Shown: positions 19,820 through 30,580, counted from the first letter of the stretch. The stretch: 64,000 bases of DNA from Peromyscus leucopus (GCF_004664715.2 NC_051068.1:132762716-132826715), one strand, 5' to 3'. Notes: generated by a model not told the origin, from the letters alone. A program made the numbers and translations.

Positions 19820-19865
19820 TGTGAGCCTAGCCTTTAACAGCTGAGCCATCTCTCCAGCCCTTGTT
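19820..19865 (-). repeat. B2 head fragment
   Basis: aacagctgagccatctctcc+agccc is the reverse of a B2 5' end. Confidence 0.75.
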
Positions 19866-19869
19866 TGCT

Positions 19870-19982
19870 TTTTAAAGACACAGTCTTGCTCTGTAGCCCA
19901 GGCTGGCCTCAAATTTGCAACATCCGCCTGCTTCAACCTCCCAAGATGCTAGGAATACAGGTGTAAGCAACCATACCCTACT
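19870..19982 (-). repeat. Diverged B1 SINE
   Basis: agacacagtcttgctctgta, gcccaggctggcctcaaatt, ctaggaatacaggtg. Confidence 0.75.
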
Positions 19983-20332
19983 CTAGAGACTTAATCTCAA
20001 CGAAGGTTAGCACACAGCATTTACTGTTTCCATATTTTTATTCTGAATTCCAATATAGCCCTGTGGCTATATTCTTTCGGTATATGGAAGTGAAGAAAGG
20101 GCAATCCTGAGAGGGTGATACCTACAGGGCCACTGTTGGGAAGGGGGCTCCAGAGTCCATTCATTCACAAATCCTGCTTGGCTGCTTGGAGCAGGAGAGT
20201 GCCAAACACAAAGAATCCCCGCCGTCATTCACAAAACCGTTCTTCACCACTCTTTTCTCCAGTTACTACTGTGACTGGAGATTCTCCAGCATGCCCATCT
20301 GCAGTTTATTATAGTCTGTCTGTTACTGACTG
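19983..20332. other. Unique-looking spacer
   Basis: Nothing recognised. Confidence 0.4.
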
Positions 20333-20490
20333 TTAGTGTTCCCCCTAAATTCATGTTGAAATCAAACCCATAAGATGGTGGTCAAGGAGGTGGCATCTTT
20401 GGGAGGTGACTGGTCATGAAGGCAGAGCTCTTGAATAGGATTAGTGCCCTTGCATGAAGAAGCAGGAGAACTAGTTCCCTCCCTCTGTGA
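20333..20490 (+). mobile_element. MaLR LTR fragment (MLT1/MST-type)
   Basis: aattcatgttgaaatcaaac, ggaggtggcatctttgggag, gtgactggtcatgaaggcag and ggattagtgcccttgcatga are the diagnostic first half of MaLR LTRs. It may be the 5' LTR of the internal region at 21610. Confidence 0.75.
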
Positions 20491-20494
20491 GTGA

Positions 20495-20529
<35 letters not shown>

Positions 20530-20546
20530 CGCGCGTGTGTGTGCAT
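20491..20546 (+). repeat. (GAGT)n-(GT)n-(GC)n microsatellite
   Basis: gtgagtgagt, about 14 GT, then gcgtgcgcgcgtgtgtg. Confidence 0.95.
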
Positions 20547-20802
20547 ATATATGGGTGTTTACTAATCTAGTTGGCAGCATGAACCTGGGACAGAGGGGCT
20601 GAAAATGAGGGGGACTCAAGTCTCATGCAATAGCAAACTTTATTCAGTGCCAAGCCACACATGGTAGAAGCAGGTTTTTCCATAGAGGCCTATGAGTAAC
20701 AACAGCTGAAGTCAACTCACTCCTGTCCGATACACCTGGGGAGGAGCACAAAAACACAGTCCAAGAACAGTTCCGTGAAACAGACGTCACAAGACTCTTT
20801 TT

Positions 20803-20960
20803 TGTTGTTTGGTTGTTTTTTTTTTTTTTTGGTTTGTGTTGTTTTGTTTTTCAAGACAGGGTTTCTTTGTGTAGCCCTGGCTGTCCTGGAACTCACCCTG
20901 TAGATCAGCTGGCCTTGAACTCACAGAGATCCACCTGCTGAGTGCTGAAATGAAAGGTGT
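20803..20960 (-). repeat. B1 SINE with long T-rich tail
   Basis: T/TTTG tail, cagggtttctttgtgtagcc, then a shortened head (ctgctgagtgctgaaatgaa). Confidence 0.85.
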
Positions 20961-21059
20961 ATGGTGCCTGCAAGACACTTGTCTTGTTTTCTTGGAGTTT
21001 TCCCACAAGCACTCAGAATTCTCACACAACTCCATTCTTGGGCTGTGTTCCAACATGTG

Positions 21060-21500
21060 TATATATTAATTTTACAAAATACCATATTTCATTATGACAG
21101 TTTCATGTACATATAATGTTTTGATTGGGTTTGCCTTCCCATACCCCTCTAACTGGCCTCCTTCCCCTTTTAAAACAGCCTCCCTTCCATTTGCGTGCCT
21201 TTTTTGTTGCTGCTAAATCTAGATTACTCATATGAGAGAACACATGTAACTTTGTCTTCTTGAATCTGGCTTATTTTGCTTAACATGATGTTCTCCAGTT
21301 CATTCATTTTCCTGAAAACGGCAGCCTTTCATTCTTCTTTATGGTGGAATAAAACTACACTATGTGGATATACCATGATTTCTTTATCCATTTATGTGCC
21401 GACAGGCACCAGGCTGACTCCTATCTTGGCTGTTGTAAATAGTGCCGCAATAAACATGGGTGTGTAGACATCTCTATTGTTTGCCCCCTTTGATTCCTTC
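21060..21500 (-). mobile_element. L1 3' UTR fragment
   Basis: cttgaatctggcttattttg, catgatgttctccagttcat, cattcttctttatggtggaa and gccgcaataaacatgggtgt are the reverse complement of the mammalian L1 3' UTR. Confidence 0.75.
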
Positions 21501-21609
21501 CAGTACCCTGGCATGGTATTGGCATGCTCTCTCTGTGCTATGTAGTTGGCATTCTAGAAACAGAGGAACCCTGAGCAGACACTGGGCTGGCGACCTCTCA
21601 GCTTTGTAT

Positions 21610-23170
21610 GAATTTCCCAGCACATGGGGTAGTTTGCTATTGTGGCCTGTGTGTGTGTGAAGCTGTAACTTGGTACTGAGAAGTGGGATGATTCTATGCA
21701 TATACTTAATGATGCTGAAGGAGCTTTGGAACTGGGTAAAGGGTGGCCTAGGTGAGATTGGCTCACCAGCCCAGATTGTCAAGAAGGGACTTCAAAATCA
21801 AGCAAGTCTCCTAGGAACTTTGAGAGCAAAGAAGAAAGCTACCAAGTGTCTTAGAGAGTTATAACCAGTGTAGCTGATAAACATGTGGGTAGTAACTCCA
21901 TCGTGACCATGATTCCAACAGAAAGGAACATGTTATTGGTCAATAAGGAAAAGACAGTTCTTGCCAAGCAAAGAGCATGGAAGAGGGGAAATTGGCCATT
22001 TACCTGAACAGATTTCTAAGCAAAGTGTTGAAAAGGAGCTTGGGTTCTAATAGTAAGATGTGAGAAGGAAGAAATTCTTTGAGGTCAGAATAAGGAAAGG
22101 GAACTAGAATGTAAAAGATTTAGAAAATGCTCACCCTACCCACCCTGTGAAAACTGAGAAAGCAAGCTCAGAAGAGGTCAGTCTCTCAGTGTGTGGCCGA
22201 CTGACACAGCCCACGTTCCATAAGGATATTTGTGTTGTAAGGGTCAACTGTGCACGCTGAACAGAATGTCACCAGTGTGAAGGGAAGGGAAGGAGAGGGG
22301 CAGGATAAGCAATGGTTGCCATTCTGGGCATGGTAGTTTATTCCTGCAAGCCTAGCTCCTGGAAGGTAAGAAGAGAGTTAGTCAGGGTCATCCTGGGTTA
22401 CATAGTAAGCCCTGTCTCAAAACAGGTATGGTGGTGCACATTTCTGATTCCAGAACTTGTGAGGCAGAGGCAAGAATATTGTTGCACATTTGTGGCAGGC
22501 CTGGTCTACCTAGTGAGTTCTAAGCCAACAAGGACTACATAGAAAGACCCAGTCTCAAAAACCAAATCAGAGGAGAAGAAGGAAGGTTGGGAAGGAAGAA
22601 GAGGAAAATGGAGGGGGAGGAGGAGGAGAGGTCAATTTTGTGGCCTTTAAAAAATATTATTATTATTGATGAGATCATAAGGCTATTGGAAGGCAAAAAA
22701 TGCACTATTCTCAGAGTCATGGGAGTCCTCAAGCCCTGCTTATTAAAACTCCAAGTGAACAGCTTTGAAGGCTGTAATTGAGAGAGACTGCAGTTCCAGT
22801 CCATCTGGAAGAGTGGAACAGCACCCCAGTGGGTCACAGAGGCAGGGCCACTGTCCCAGTAGAGAAGAAGGGGCAGAGAATGGCATCTGAAGAGATCATT
22901 CTTCAGCTCTGAGAATGTGGGGTGTTTATTCTGTAGGGTTGGGACTTGCTTGGGACCTGTCATCTCTTCCTTTCCCCTTTTATCTCCCTTTCAGAAAGGG
23001 AGTATCTAGCTATTGTTCTGAAAGCATGTAGGTGACTGGGTCTTACGGATTCACTGATGATGGAGAGGGATTGCACCTCAGGACGTGCCTAGATTCTCAC
23101 TTATAATTGATTTACATGGTGTTTAAATGGGACTTAAGGATTGCCACTGGAATGAGTCGAGGATTTGGCA
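21610..23170 (+). mobile_element. MaLR internal region, decayed
   Basis: The order of motifs follows the MaLR (MST/MLT1/THE1-type) internal sequence: ttggtactgagaagtggg, gctttggaactgggtaaagg, gaacagatttctaagcaaag, gaagagatcattcttcagct, acttgcttgggacctgtcat and taaatgggacttaaggattg. Frames are broken throughout and no protein can be read. The B1 dimer at 22322-22570 is a later insertion. The MaLR LTR piece at 20333 could be its 5' LTR, displaced by an L1 fragment and SINEs. No 3' LTR was recognised. Confidence 0.65.
22322..22570 (+). repeat. Two B1-type SINEs head to tail
   Basis: The first is 22322-22425 (ctgggcatggtagtttattc to gccctgtctcaaaac). The second is 22426-22570 (aggtatggtggtgcacattt to agacccagtctcaaaaacc). 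They join with no spacer. Confidence 0.7.
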
Positions 23171-23479
23171 GCTGGTAGGGCATATATCTCTTGCTAGTCT
23201 GTTTACATGCTATGAATTATTTCTTCCTAAGGTAACACATACATGCCTCTAGGACTGGTTGGGTCAGTAAAGTAGATGACCTTCCTCTGGGAATGTCCTT
23301 CTCCAGAGGTACCCAGTAACAAAATCAATTTCCTGGGTGGAAGAACTGAAAATTCTCATATGGCCACTTCAACTGAGGTCTGGTAAATTTAGAAGTGACA
23401 AAGTGATCATTTTTCCATATTAGATGTAGAAAACAGAAAAAAAATAGATTTATCAGTTTTGTTCTAGAATTTTTTAAAT
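23171..23479. other. Unique-looking spacer
   Basis: Nothing recognised. Confidence 0.4.
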
Positions 23480-23660
23480 GTTTATTTTTTTATTATTATT
23501 TTGGGTATGATGTGTGGGGAAGGGGCATGCCTCCACACTTATGTGGAGGTCAGGTTCCCTCCTTCCACCTTTACATGGGAAACAGGGATTGAACTCAGGT
23601 CCTTGGGTTTGAGGAGCGAGTACTTTACCCACTGAGCCATCACACCAGGTTCTAGACTCT
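23480..23660 (-). repeat. B3/B2-type SINE
   Basis: acttatgtggaggtcaggtt, gggattgaactcaggtcctt, ttacccactgagccatcaca. Confidence 0.8.
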
Positions 23661-23792
23661 CTCATTAAAGGCCCAGTATAACAATAGCTCAAATAAGATA
23701 GAAAATTTCCTTTTATAGGAGAGTGTGAATGAAGTTCAGCCGTCTAAGCAGAGTTAATAATCATCTTGGCTCTGTGCAGTCAGGGCCCAGAC

Positions 23793-24141
23793 TGCTGTGG
23801 AATAATCCTTTTGTTCACTGTAAATATGTATTACTCTCACTGGTTAATAAAAAGCTTATTGGACAATGGCTAGGCTGGACTTTTGGGGCAGAGAGGATGC
23901 TGGGAAGAAGGACAGAGTCAGAGGAGCTGCCATGAGATGAAGAGTGAGCAGGACGGGAAGTACATACATGAGGTAAACAAGCCTTGAGGCAGCACATAGA
24001 TTCATAGAAATGGGTTAATTTAAGTTATAAGAGCCAGGTAAAAACAAGCCTAAGCTATCGGCTGAGCATTTATAATTAATATTAAGTCTCTGTGTGGTTA
24101 TTTGGGGGAGTGACTGGCAGGACAGAAAAGTCCACTTAACA
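23793..24141 (+). mobile_element. Solo LTR, perfect 6-bp duplication
   Basis: TGCTGTGGAATAATCC to AAAGTCCACTTAACA, 349 bp. The duplication ccagac lies at 23787-23792 and 24142-24147. ctggttaataaaaagcttat carries the AATAAA. Closest relative in the window: 11005-11576. Confidence 0.92.
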
Positions 24142-24147
24142 CCAGAC

Positions 24148-24840
24148 TTGTGTGCTATTGTTGCCATAGTCCACCTTCAGTTCCCATCTCTCTAGGTCAA
24201 AGACAGTGATTTCAACTCCTGCATCTCAGGCACACCAAGACCAAGGAGAGAACAAGCAAAAAGAGTTCACCTGTGTCTATTTAAAAGATTAATATGAGCA
24301 GGCTGTAATTCAAGCACTCAAAAGGTGGCGGTGAGAACATCCCAAGTCTGAGGCCAGCCTGCTTCACGTTGAATTTGTCTTTACAACAATCAGAAAGAAA
24401 GCGTCAAGAGCATGACCCAGACATTGAACATACCATGTCTGCCCATACCACACTGGTCAGAACCTCGTCAGCAGTGTGTCCACTTGCTGTGTGGTTGGTT
24501 ATCTGTCCAGCAAAAACTCGCTTCTTTCAGAAGGGGGAAGTGATGTCACAGCCACAACAAGCAGAGACACTGTGTCAGCAGGGAGTGAGCATCAAGTAGA
24601 CTCCAAGAAAAAGCAGTAGCAGGAACGGGACCTCCCGACTCCTCCAGCCTCCTGCGGGCCCCAGGCTCTTGGGCTGAGGTCATCATGGAGGCCCAGCAGC
24701 TTTCCTCCCTAGTTTACCGTCACCCCAGGGAAGCCAACCCAGCGGCCTTCTGTTCCTGACACCGGGTGTAGGCTAGGCAGCAGCGCCCATGCTCTTAGGT
24801 AAATACTGGTTTGACTTAACTGTGTTGCTTCCTGTTGCAG
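24148..24840. other. Low-repeat stretch with a CAG acceptor-like site
   Basis: A degenerate B1 piece is at about 24300-24380. The GC-richer block 24620-24790 matches no repeat I know. tgcttcctgttgcag ending at 24840 is a good splice acceptor. See the findings. Confidence 0.4.
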
Positions 24841-25200
24841 CTGGATGCACTTATTATCTGCCTCCGTCGTTTCTGCCAGTTGTATAAGGAAGCCTTCAAA
24901 TCGCCTCAGAAACAGTCACAGGGACGTCAGGGATTGCCTCAGTTCAGAACTTGAAGAAGAAAATAGTAACAGTTTTGGCCCAACCTTCTCTTGAAACCTG
25001 TCAGCACTCAAAGAGAAGGGGCCATCAGCAGCAGCAGTAATGCAAACCACACTGTTATGAGAACCAGACGGGCTACGGAGGGCTGGAGGGCTCAGTTCTC
25101 TCCAGAGTAGACAAATGCTCGCAGACCTATGAGTGACATACCAATATGATCAGCTCACCCTCAAAAGAATCTCCTGCCTGGATTTGAAGAGCCTTGCGTG
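24841..25200 (+). other. Possible exon-like unique sequence
   Basis: Directly after the acceptor a frame stays open for 37 codons (begins LDALIICLRRFCQLYKEAFK) and stops at TGA 24952-24954. I recognise no protein family. It could be a chance frame or part of a plus-strand non-coding transcript. Confidence 0.2.
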
Positions 25201-25261
25201 AAACTGTTTATTTATTTATTTTTTCCAGTGTTTTAAATTTAACCAGCTGGAGAGAAGTACC

Positions 25262-25345
25262 ACTTTGGGCATGGTAGCTCATGGCTGTAATTCCCAGGCT
25301 GGGCAGGTCAGCCTGAGTTCCATAGTGAGTTCTCAAAAAGTACCA
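25262..25345 (+). repeat. Degenerate B1-like SINE
   Basis: gggcatggtagctcatggct, gtcagcctgagttccatagt. Confidence 0.5.
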
Positions 25346-25382
25346 TTTTATTAAGCCTTTGTAAAATGAAGATTTGTTTTTC

Positions 25383-25413
25383 TGCCTCCCCACCCCCCAC
25401 CCCCCACCCCTCT
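25383..25413 (+). repeat. C-rich tract
   Basis: Tandem caccccccaccccc. Confidence 0.8.
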
Positions 25414-25753
25414 ACCCACCACCTAGCACATTGGATACAAAGCCCAGCACAACATCCCTGAAACACATAGTTTGTTGATTCTCTTCCACAGAGAATGGAA
25501 TTTTCCAGAGGCTTCTGTAATGAGGATTTCCAAGCTACAGGATTCATGTTCAACCAAAGAAGTCCTCAAGTTTGCTTGGCACGAAGAAGGTATTCAACTA
25601 ATTCTTGTTGATTATGTTTCAAACAGGCTCAGAAATGATAGAACATTCCTCATCCAACACATTGACACGGAACTCCCACAACATACAGGATTTGCGATTG
25701 AATATGCAATTTCCTTCACTTATGTAGAAAAGCCAGTCCGTCTATAGGTGATG
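25414..25753. other. Unique-looking sequence
   Basis: A 91-codon open frame (25472-25747, plus) includes FAWHEEGIQLILVDYVSNRL. I recognise no family, and nothing shows it is translated. Confidence 0.3.
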
Positions 25754-26030
25754 GACCTGGGGGTGGGGAGGGTCTAGCCCAGTGGTGTGAACATCTGGAC
25801 AGCATGCCTGATGCCCTAGGTTCAATCCCTAACACAGTGAAACTAAACAGAAGAAAAAACGCACACAAATTAAACCGTTGTTTCAGCCAGGTGTGGTGGC
25901 ACATAATCATAACCCCAGAACACAGGAGTTAACTATGACTGTGAAGCCAGTGTGATCTACATCTAGGTCCAGGCAGCCAGCGGTACATTGTGAGACCTGT
26001 CTCATAAAAGAGTCTATTGAAGAGGGGAAA
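25754..26030 (+). repeat. B4 SINE (ID-B1 fusion)
   Basis: The ID-like half (gtctagcccagtggtgtgaa, ccctaggttcaatccctaac) is followed by a B1-like half (agccaggtgtggtggcacat, gagacctgtctcataaaag). Confidence 0.7.
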
Positions 26031-26279
26031 AAAAAAAATCACACATGGGTGGGGCAGAATGAGAAGCTTTTAGTGTATAATAACCTGAACGATTTAAAGA
26101 TTTCAACGATAGCCCTGTTACTTTCTGTTTCAGTGTGTGGAAGGCAGTTAGAGTCTAAGGTCCTGATGGCTCCTGGTGTCTTTAGCTTTTAGAGAAAGGC
26201 CAACACGTTGTCAAAGATAACAAAACACTGCTCGATGGCATTTGTACCCTTTATTCATTTAGGACTAGTTCCTCCAAGA
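26031..26279. other. Unique-looking spacer
   Basis: Nothing recognised. Confidence 0.4.
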
Positions 26280-26402
26280 GTTGGGGGTGATAGAATGCTT
26301 ACCTAGCATACATAAGGCGGCGGGAGGAGGAGGGGTGCTGGGGGTTGGGGGGGTAGGGGGTGGGCATTGATTCCCTGATCTCCAGCAACCCCTCACCTAA
26401 AA
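26280..26402 (+). repeat. ID-like fragment with G-rich expansion
   Basis: gatagaatgcttacctagca is followed by a (G)n/(GGT)n-rich stretch and ctccagcaacccc. Confidence 0.5.
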
Positions 26403-27234
26403 GAACGTTTGTTTTCAGCGTTTTTGAGTCTTCTTATGAAAACATGTTCATTGATGCATTGAGTTAGATAATGTGGTGTTTTCCCTCAAAACATTCTTTC
26501 AGGGGTAACTGATTCAGCATTGCGTTGAGGTTTCCCCGAAACACTCCCAGGTTTGGAAACTCCCTAAGAGGACACCCATGTAATCCTAGGCAGGGTGAGG
26601 ACTCACTCAAGGAGACAAGTGTCTGCACACTCAGCAATAACAAAGAGAACACGGGGTGAGCTCTGGGCAGACCCGGGCACAGGTTCCCGGGGATGCTGTC
26701 CCAAGAGAGTCAGACACAAGTGAAACCTCCAGCAAGGACTTCTCCATGTGGGAACTGGCTGAAATGTTATCACCCAGGGAACTCGTTAGAGACTCAACAT
26801 CCAAGTTTTTATTGAGGGGGGCCAGTCACCCAGGCAGCCTCTGCTTGGCACAGGCGCGAATTTGAGACTCCCAGGAGGAAAGCAGGTGTTCTGCATAAAC
26901 CATAATTGTTTGCATAGTTTAGGCACGGCCAGCCTCTTATCGCCAAGGAGGAACGCCAGGGAGGGAACGATAGCAAAATCCAAGTTCCCAGGCAGCAGCC
27001 CGAGAGGCAACCTTGCAAGCAGGCCTGTCATGCGGAGGAGTTCAGGTCCACTCTGCACATTTCTCTCTGCATGCACACCGTCAGTAGAGAGAATCACGAG
27101 CCTAACAGTAGTAACCGTGAACGGCTTTTCTTGTATTTGGTACTTGGACAGGTAGGACATGGAGCTATGCTTTCAGCCACCTTTTGATGTTTTTTGTTTC
27201 CCCACCATAAAGTGATAGCTGGTCTTTTTTTTTA
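26403..27234. other. Unclassified, possibly an old reverse LTR at 26800-27020
   Basis: tccaagtttttattgagggg places a polyadenylation-type AATAAA on the minus strand, followed by GC-richer sequence (cacccaggcagcctctgctt; ggcacggccagcctcttatc). The layout resembles a reverse LTR, but no ends or duplication were found. No gene. Confidence 0.3.
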
Positions 27235-27239
27235 CTCAT

Positions 27240-27420
27240 ATTATAATTCATGTTTATGGAGCCTTTACCATGCCAGGATACTGTTTCAATCATTTAAATT
27301 TGATGATGTTAAACCAAGAAACAAGTCCTATCTCCTTTCCCTTATTTTATAGGTGAGACTATTTAGACCACTATTTAGATAGTGTGTGTTAGGGAAACTT
27401 GTTCAAAATTTCACAGCTAG
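27240..27420 (+). repeat. MIR SINE
   Basis: gagcctttaccatgccagga, ctcctttcccttattttata, ggtgagactattt, aatttcacagctagaagc: MIR core order. It is truncated by the B1 that follows. Confidence 0.65.
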
Positions 27421-27421
27421 A

Positions 27422-27615
27422 AGCTGGACATGGTGGCACACACCTTTAATCTCAGCACTTGGGAGGCAGAGGCAGGTGGATCTCTATGAGTTCAAGGCCA
27501 GCCTGGGCTACAGAGTGAGCTCCTGGATAGCCAGAGCTACATAGTAAGACCTTGTCTTAAAAAACAAAACAAAACGAACAACCAAATAAAACTCTAAAAA
27601 CAAAAACAAAACCCC
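27422..27615 (+). repeat. B1 SINE
   Basis: agctggacatggtggcacac to gtcttaaaaaacaaaac with a long A-rich tail. Confidence 0.92.
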
Positions 27616-27629
27616 CAGAGTCTCACAGC

Positions 27630-27857
27630 TGGAGCCTGGAGAGATGGCTCAGTGGTTAAGATCATCCATTGCTCTTGCAGAGGACTGGAGTTTGGTTCCC
27701 AGTACTCAGACGAGGGCTCACACAGTTGTCTATACAGGGGATCTCATACCTTCCTTTGCCTCTTCCAGCACCAGGTACACATATGGTGCACATATATACA
27801 TGCAGGCAAAGCACTCATGCCCACCAATAATAAAATTAATACATCTAAAAAAACCCT
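27630..27857 (+). repeat. B2 SINE
   Basis: gcctggagagatggctcagt, tgctcttgcagaggactgga and a tail with ataataaaattaata: nearly full length. Confidence 0.9.
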
Positions 27858-28388
27858 CACCACTAATTGTCAGTGCTTGGGGCTGAACTAGGAGGTGCGA
27901 ACTGTCTATCAGGGGCTCTGGGGCCCAGGTTGACACCTTGAATAATAAGATCCCTTATAGCTTTCTTGTAAGGGATGTGTCACCAGCAGCTCTGTTGGTG
28001 CCACCTTCAAACTTCTGACCACGGGACTGGCTTTGACACCTCTGCTGAAATGGGCTTTCTTGAGTTGGGCTGAGGACCTGTCCTGAATGGATTGTCCATG
28101 CCATTGGCACTAGCTAGTGCTCCCATATCTCAAAACTGGGCCAGAAGAACATTGGATTGGCTTACAAGATAGGAGCTGAATAGTCCTGCAATGGCCACCT
28201 GCAGGGTATCTAGATAGACGATCTAGTAGCTGTGCAGTCTTGAGAAGCTAGAAGCTTCAGGGGGCACAAGGATGTGGTCCATTCCAAGGCTGAAAGGCCA
28301 AGAAGCTTCCTGGAGAGCTTTGGTGTGAGTCTACATTGAAAGGATGAAGAAGCTGGGGTCTGACATCTGGGGTGACGGTAACAATAAT
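27858..28388. other. Unique-looking spacer
   Basis: Nothing recognised. The last six bases before the LTR are agacac (28389-28394). Confidence 0.4.
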
Positions 28389-28568
28389 AGACACTGCTGT
28401 GGATATCTCTCCACATGCTGTGAATGTGTTGCTCTGACTGGTTGATAAATAAAATCCTGATTGGCCAGTAGCCAGGTAGGAAGTATAGGCGGGATAAGCA
28501 GACAAGGAGAATTCTGGGAAGAGTAAGGCTGAGTCAGGAGATGCCAGCCTGCCATCTAGGGAGCAGCA

Positions 28569-29955
28569 TTAGATTAGATTGTTTTATATTGTATACAAAT
28601 TATATATATTAAAATTGATATTGCTAGAAAATGCTATATGTATATTTCTAATTGTACTTATACCGTTCATTTAACAATGCAATATTCTGATCTTTGAATT
28701 TTATTATTACCAACTATTAGGATATAAAAAAATGAAAGTTAATAGTTAGACATTACAATAGAACTTGTAGTCATATTAGATATGTTTTAAAAATTGAACA
28801 GATATATTTTAGACAGGTCATCTTCAAACCCTTCAGAGATCTACAGAATATGGCATTTAAAATGTTTTAATAACTTAAAAAATTTTTCTTTTTTGAGACA
28901 TGTAGGCTCCTGGCAGTACCAATCTACTTCAGAGAAAATATGGGCATTGAAGAAACTGCATATGGAGTTAACTTTCATTGTGGCAAAAGTTAGCTACTGG
29001 ACAACAAAGTATCCTCAAATCAACAGGACAAAATGGACAGACAGGACACGAAACAAAGGACTACTGATTCTTGCCAAAACAAGTGTGGTTATGACTTTAT
29101 CAAAAGGCATCTTCTGAGGCCAGGACAATATGGCACCATCCCTGAAGTGGCCTTCGCAATCTGGAAAAGGTACAGTGTCCTTTTCTTCGAAGGCAGCTGA
29201 ACAGGCAGTGGGCCGATGGCTTCTGTTGTGCAATGGAACAGCAGCTGAAAGCTCACGCCTCTCGATAGTAGACTGGCATTTAATAGAGGGATGTGGAGAA
29301 GAAGGGGATGCTGAGATGAAGCCATATATACACAGCCAAGAAGAATGGACAGCTGAATTAAAAAACCGTCAACAATTTTCAGAATTTAAAATCCTGAATC
29401 ATGACAGGACACTAGTGGAATTCAGGTGTTTCTGGTACATGGACTGCTCTCACCCAATGTGAGGTTGAACTGTTGACCTAGTGTACATCCTACTTCACAA
29501 ATGAGTCTGTCAGATACGCTAAGCCTATAGGCTGAAGATGATGCCCCAGCACTGCGGAAACCTCAGGTGACTGTCCAGGCAGCTGGCTGTTTCTGTCAAC
29601 TCACAAATTTTTTGGAAGTTGCTTACATGCACTGCCTATTTTTATTTTTGTTAGTTAATATTATTTCCTTCTTGGGTCTCTGAGGGAGTTAAAGATTAGT
29701 TAGTTATAGTTAAAGTTTAGTTAGTTATAGTTAAAGATTAATTAGGATAAAAAATGAATTAGATACATTTTGGACTTACCTAAATAGGATAGATAATGAA
29801 ATTATTTTCTCTGAATTTGTCAAATAAAAATGGACTAAACATTGTTTAGGTATTTATTACTTGTATATATTGTATATAGTTATTATACTTTTGTATATAG
29901 TTTTACTTTTGTTAGTTATAATCTTTTTCTTTTTATTAAAATAGAAAAGGGGAAA
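28569..29955 (+). mobile_element. Internal region of nested mys-like retroelement
   Basis: AT-rich sequence between the broken host LTR and the 3' LTR. It has two open stretches of about 107 and 110 codons (28794-29117, 29130-29462) that I cannot assign to gag, pro or pol. Short tandem motifs (gttagttatagttaaag) lie at about 29690-29745. A polypurine tract (aaaaggggaaa, 29945-29955) sits directly before the 3' LTR, as expected. No 5' LTR is present. I recall related sequence as widespread in cricetid genomes. Confidence 0.65.
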
Positions 29956-30416
29956 TATGGTGGTATTTTATTTGTACTGAAATGTGATTTTATTTGTATG
30001 TTAATAAATAAAGTTGCTTGGGGGTCAGAGCTAATAGCAAGCCATAGCAGAGCTGGGCGTTCGTGGCGCATGCCTTTAATCCCAGCACTTGGTAGGCAGA
30101 GCTAGGTAGTGTGGTCAAGGATACAGCCAGCATTGGAGACACACGCCTTTAATCTCAATACCATAGAAGACCTGGAGGGCTGTACATACAGGCAGTGACG
30201 AGGCAGTCATGTGTTTGGGTTTACAGCCAATGAGAAGGCAGAACAAAAAGACTATATAAAGACAAACACACAGGAAGTAGGTCCCTTTTGGAGAGGTGTC
30301 TTGGCTGAAGAGGCTAGCTGAAGCAGGTGGTAAGGCTCTTAGCTCTGATCTCTTGGCTTTCTTCTTTGCATTGGTTCTGCGTTTCTTATTTAATAAGATG
30401 GTTGGTTACATCTACA
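29956..30416 (+). mobile_element. 3' LTR of the nested element
   Basis: TATGGTGGTATTTTATTTG to TTACATCTACA, 461 bp, same family as 19188-19666 on the other strand. It contains a B1-derived block (gcatgcctttaatcccagca), a ccaatgagaag box, a TATA-like gactatataaagac and, near the 5' end, AATAAATAAAG. Confidence 0.85.
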
Positions 30417-30580
30417 TGTAATGGCACACAGGTAAAGCCACAGAGCACGTGGCAACATATAGATTAAATGGCCTGAGCTAATGGCCGAGCAGGTTTAATT
30501 AATATAAGCCTCTGTGTGTTTACTTGGGTCTGAGCGGCTGTGGGACTGTGGGACACAGAAAAACTCCAACTACAAGACAC

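Larger units (their letters stand above)
28395..30574 (+). mobile_element. Solo LTR split by a nested LTR element
   Basis: The left part is 28395-28568 (TGCTGTGGATATCTC ... ggagcagca) and the right part 30417-30574 (tgtaatggcacacaggtaaa ... CTCCAACTACA). Both line up with the intact copy at 339-683. The outer duplication agacac is perfect at 28389-28394 and 30575-30580, which shows that the two parts are one insertion. About 1.85 kb of a younger element separates them. Confidence 0.88.

Noticed and set aside
22535..22963. 142-codon minus-strand frame
   Set aside because: It lies antisense to MaLR internal sequence and a B1 tail, with no known domain.
24799..24840. A 42-base intron between the GTAAAT at 24799 and the CAG at 24840
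   Set aside because: Too short for a mammalian intron; the donor-like motif is probably chance.
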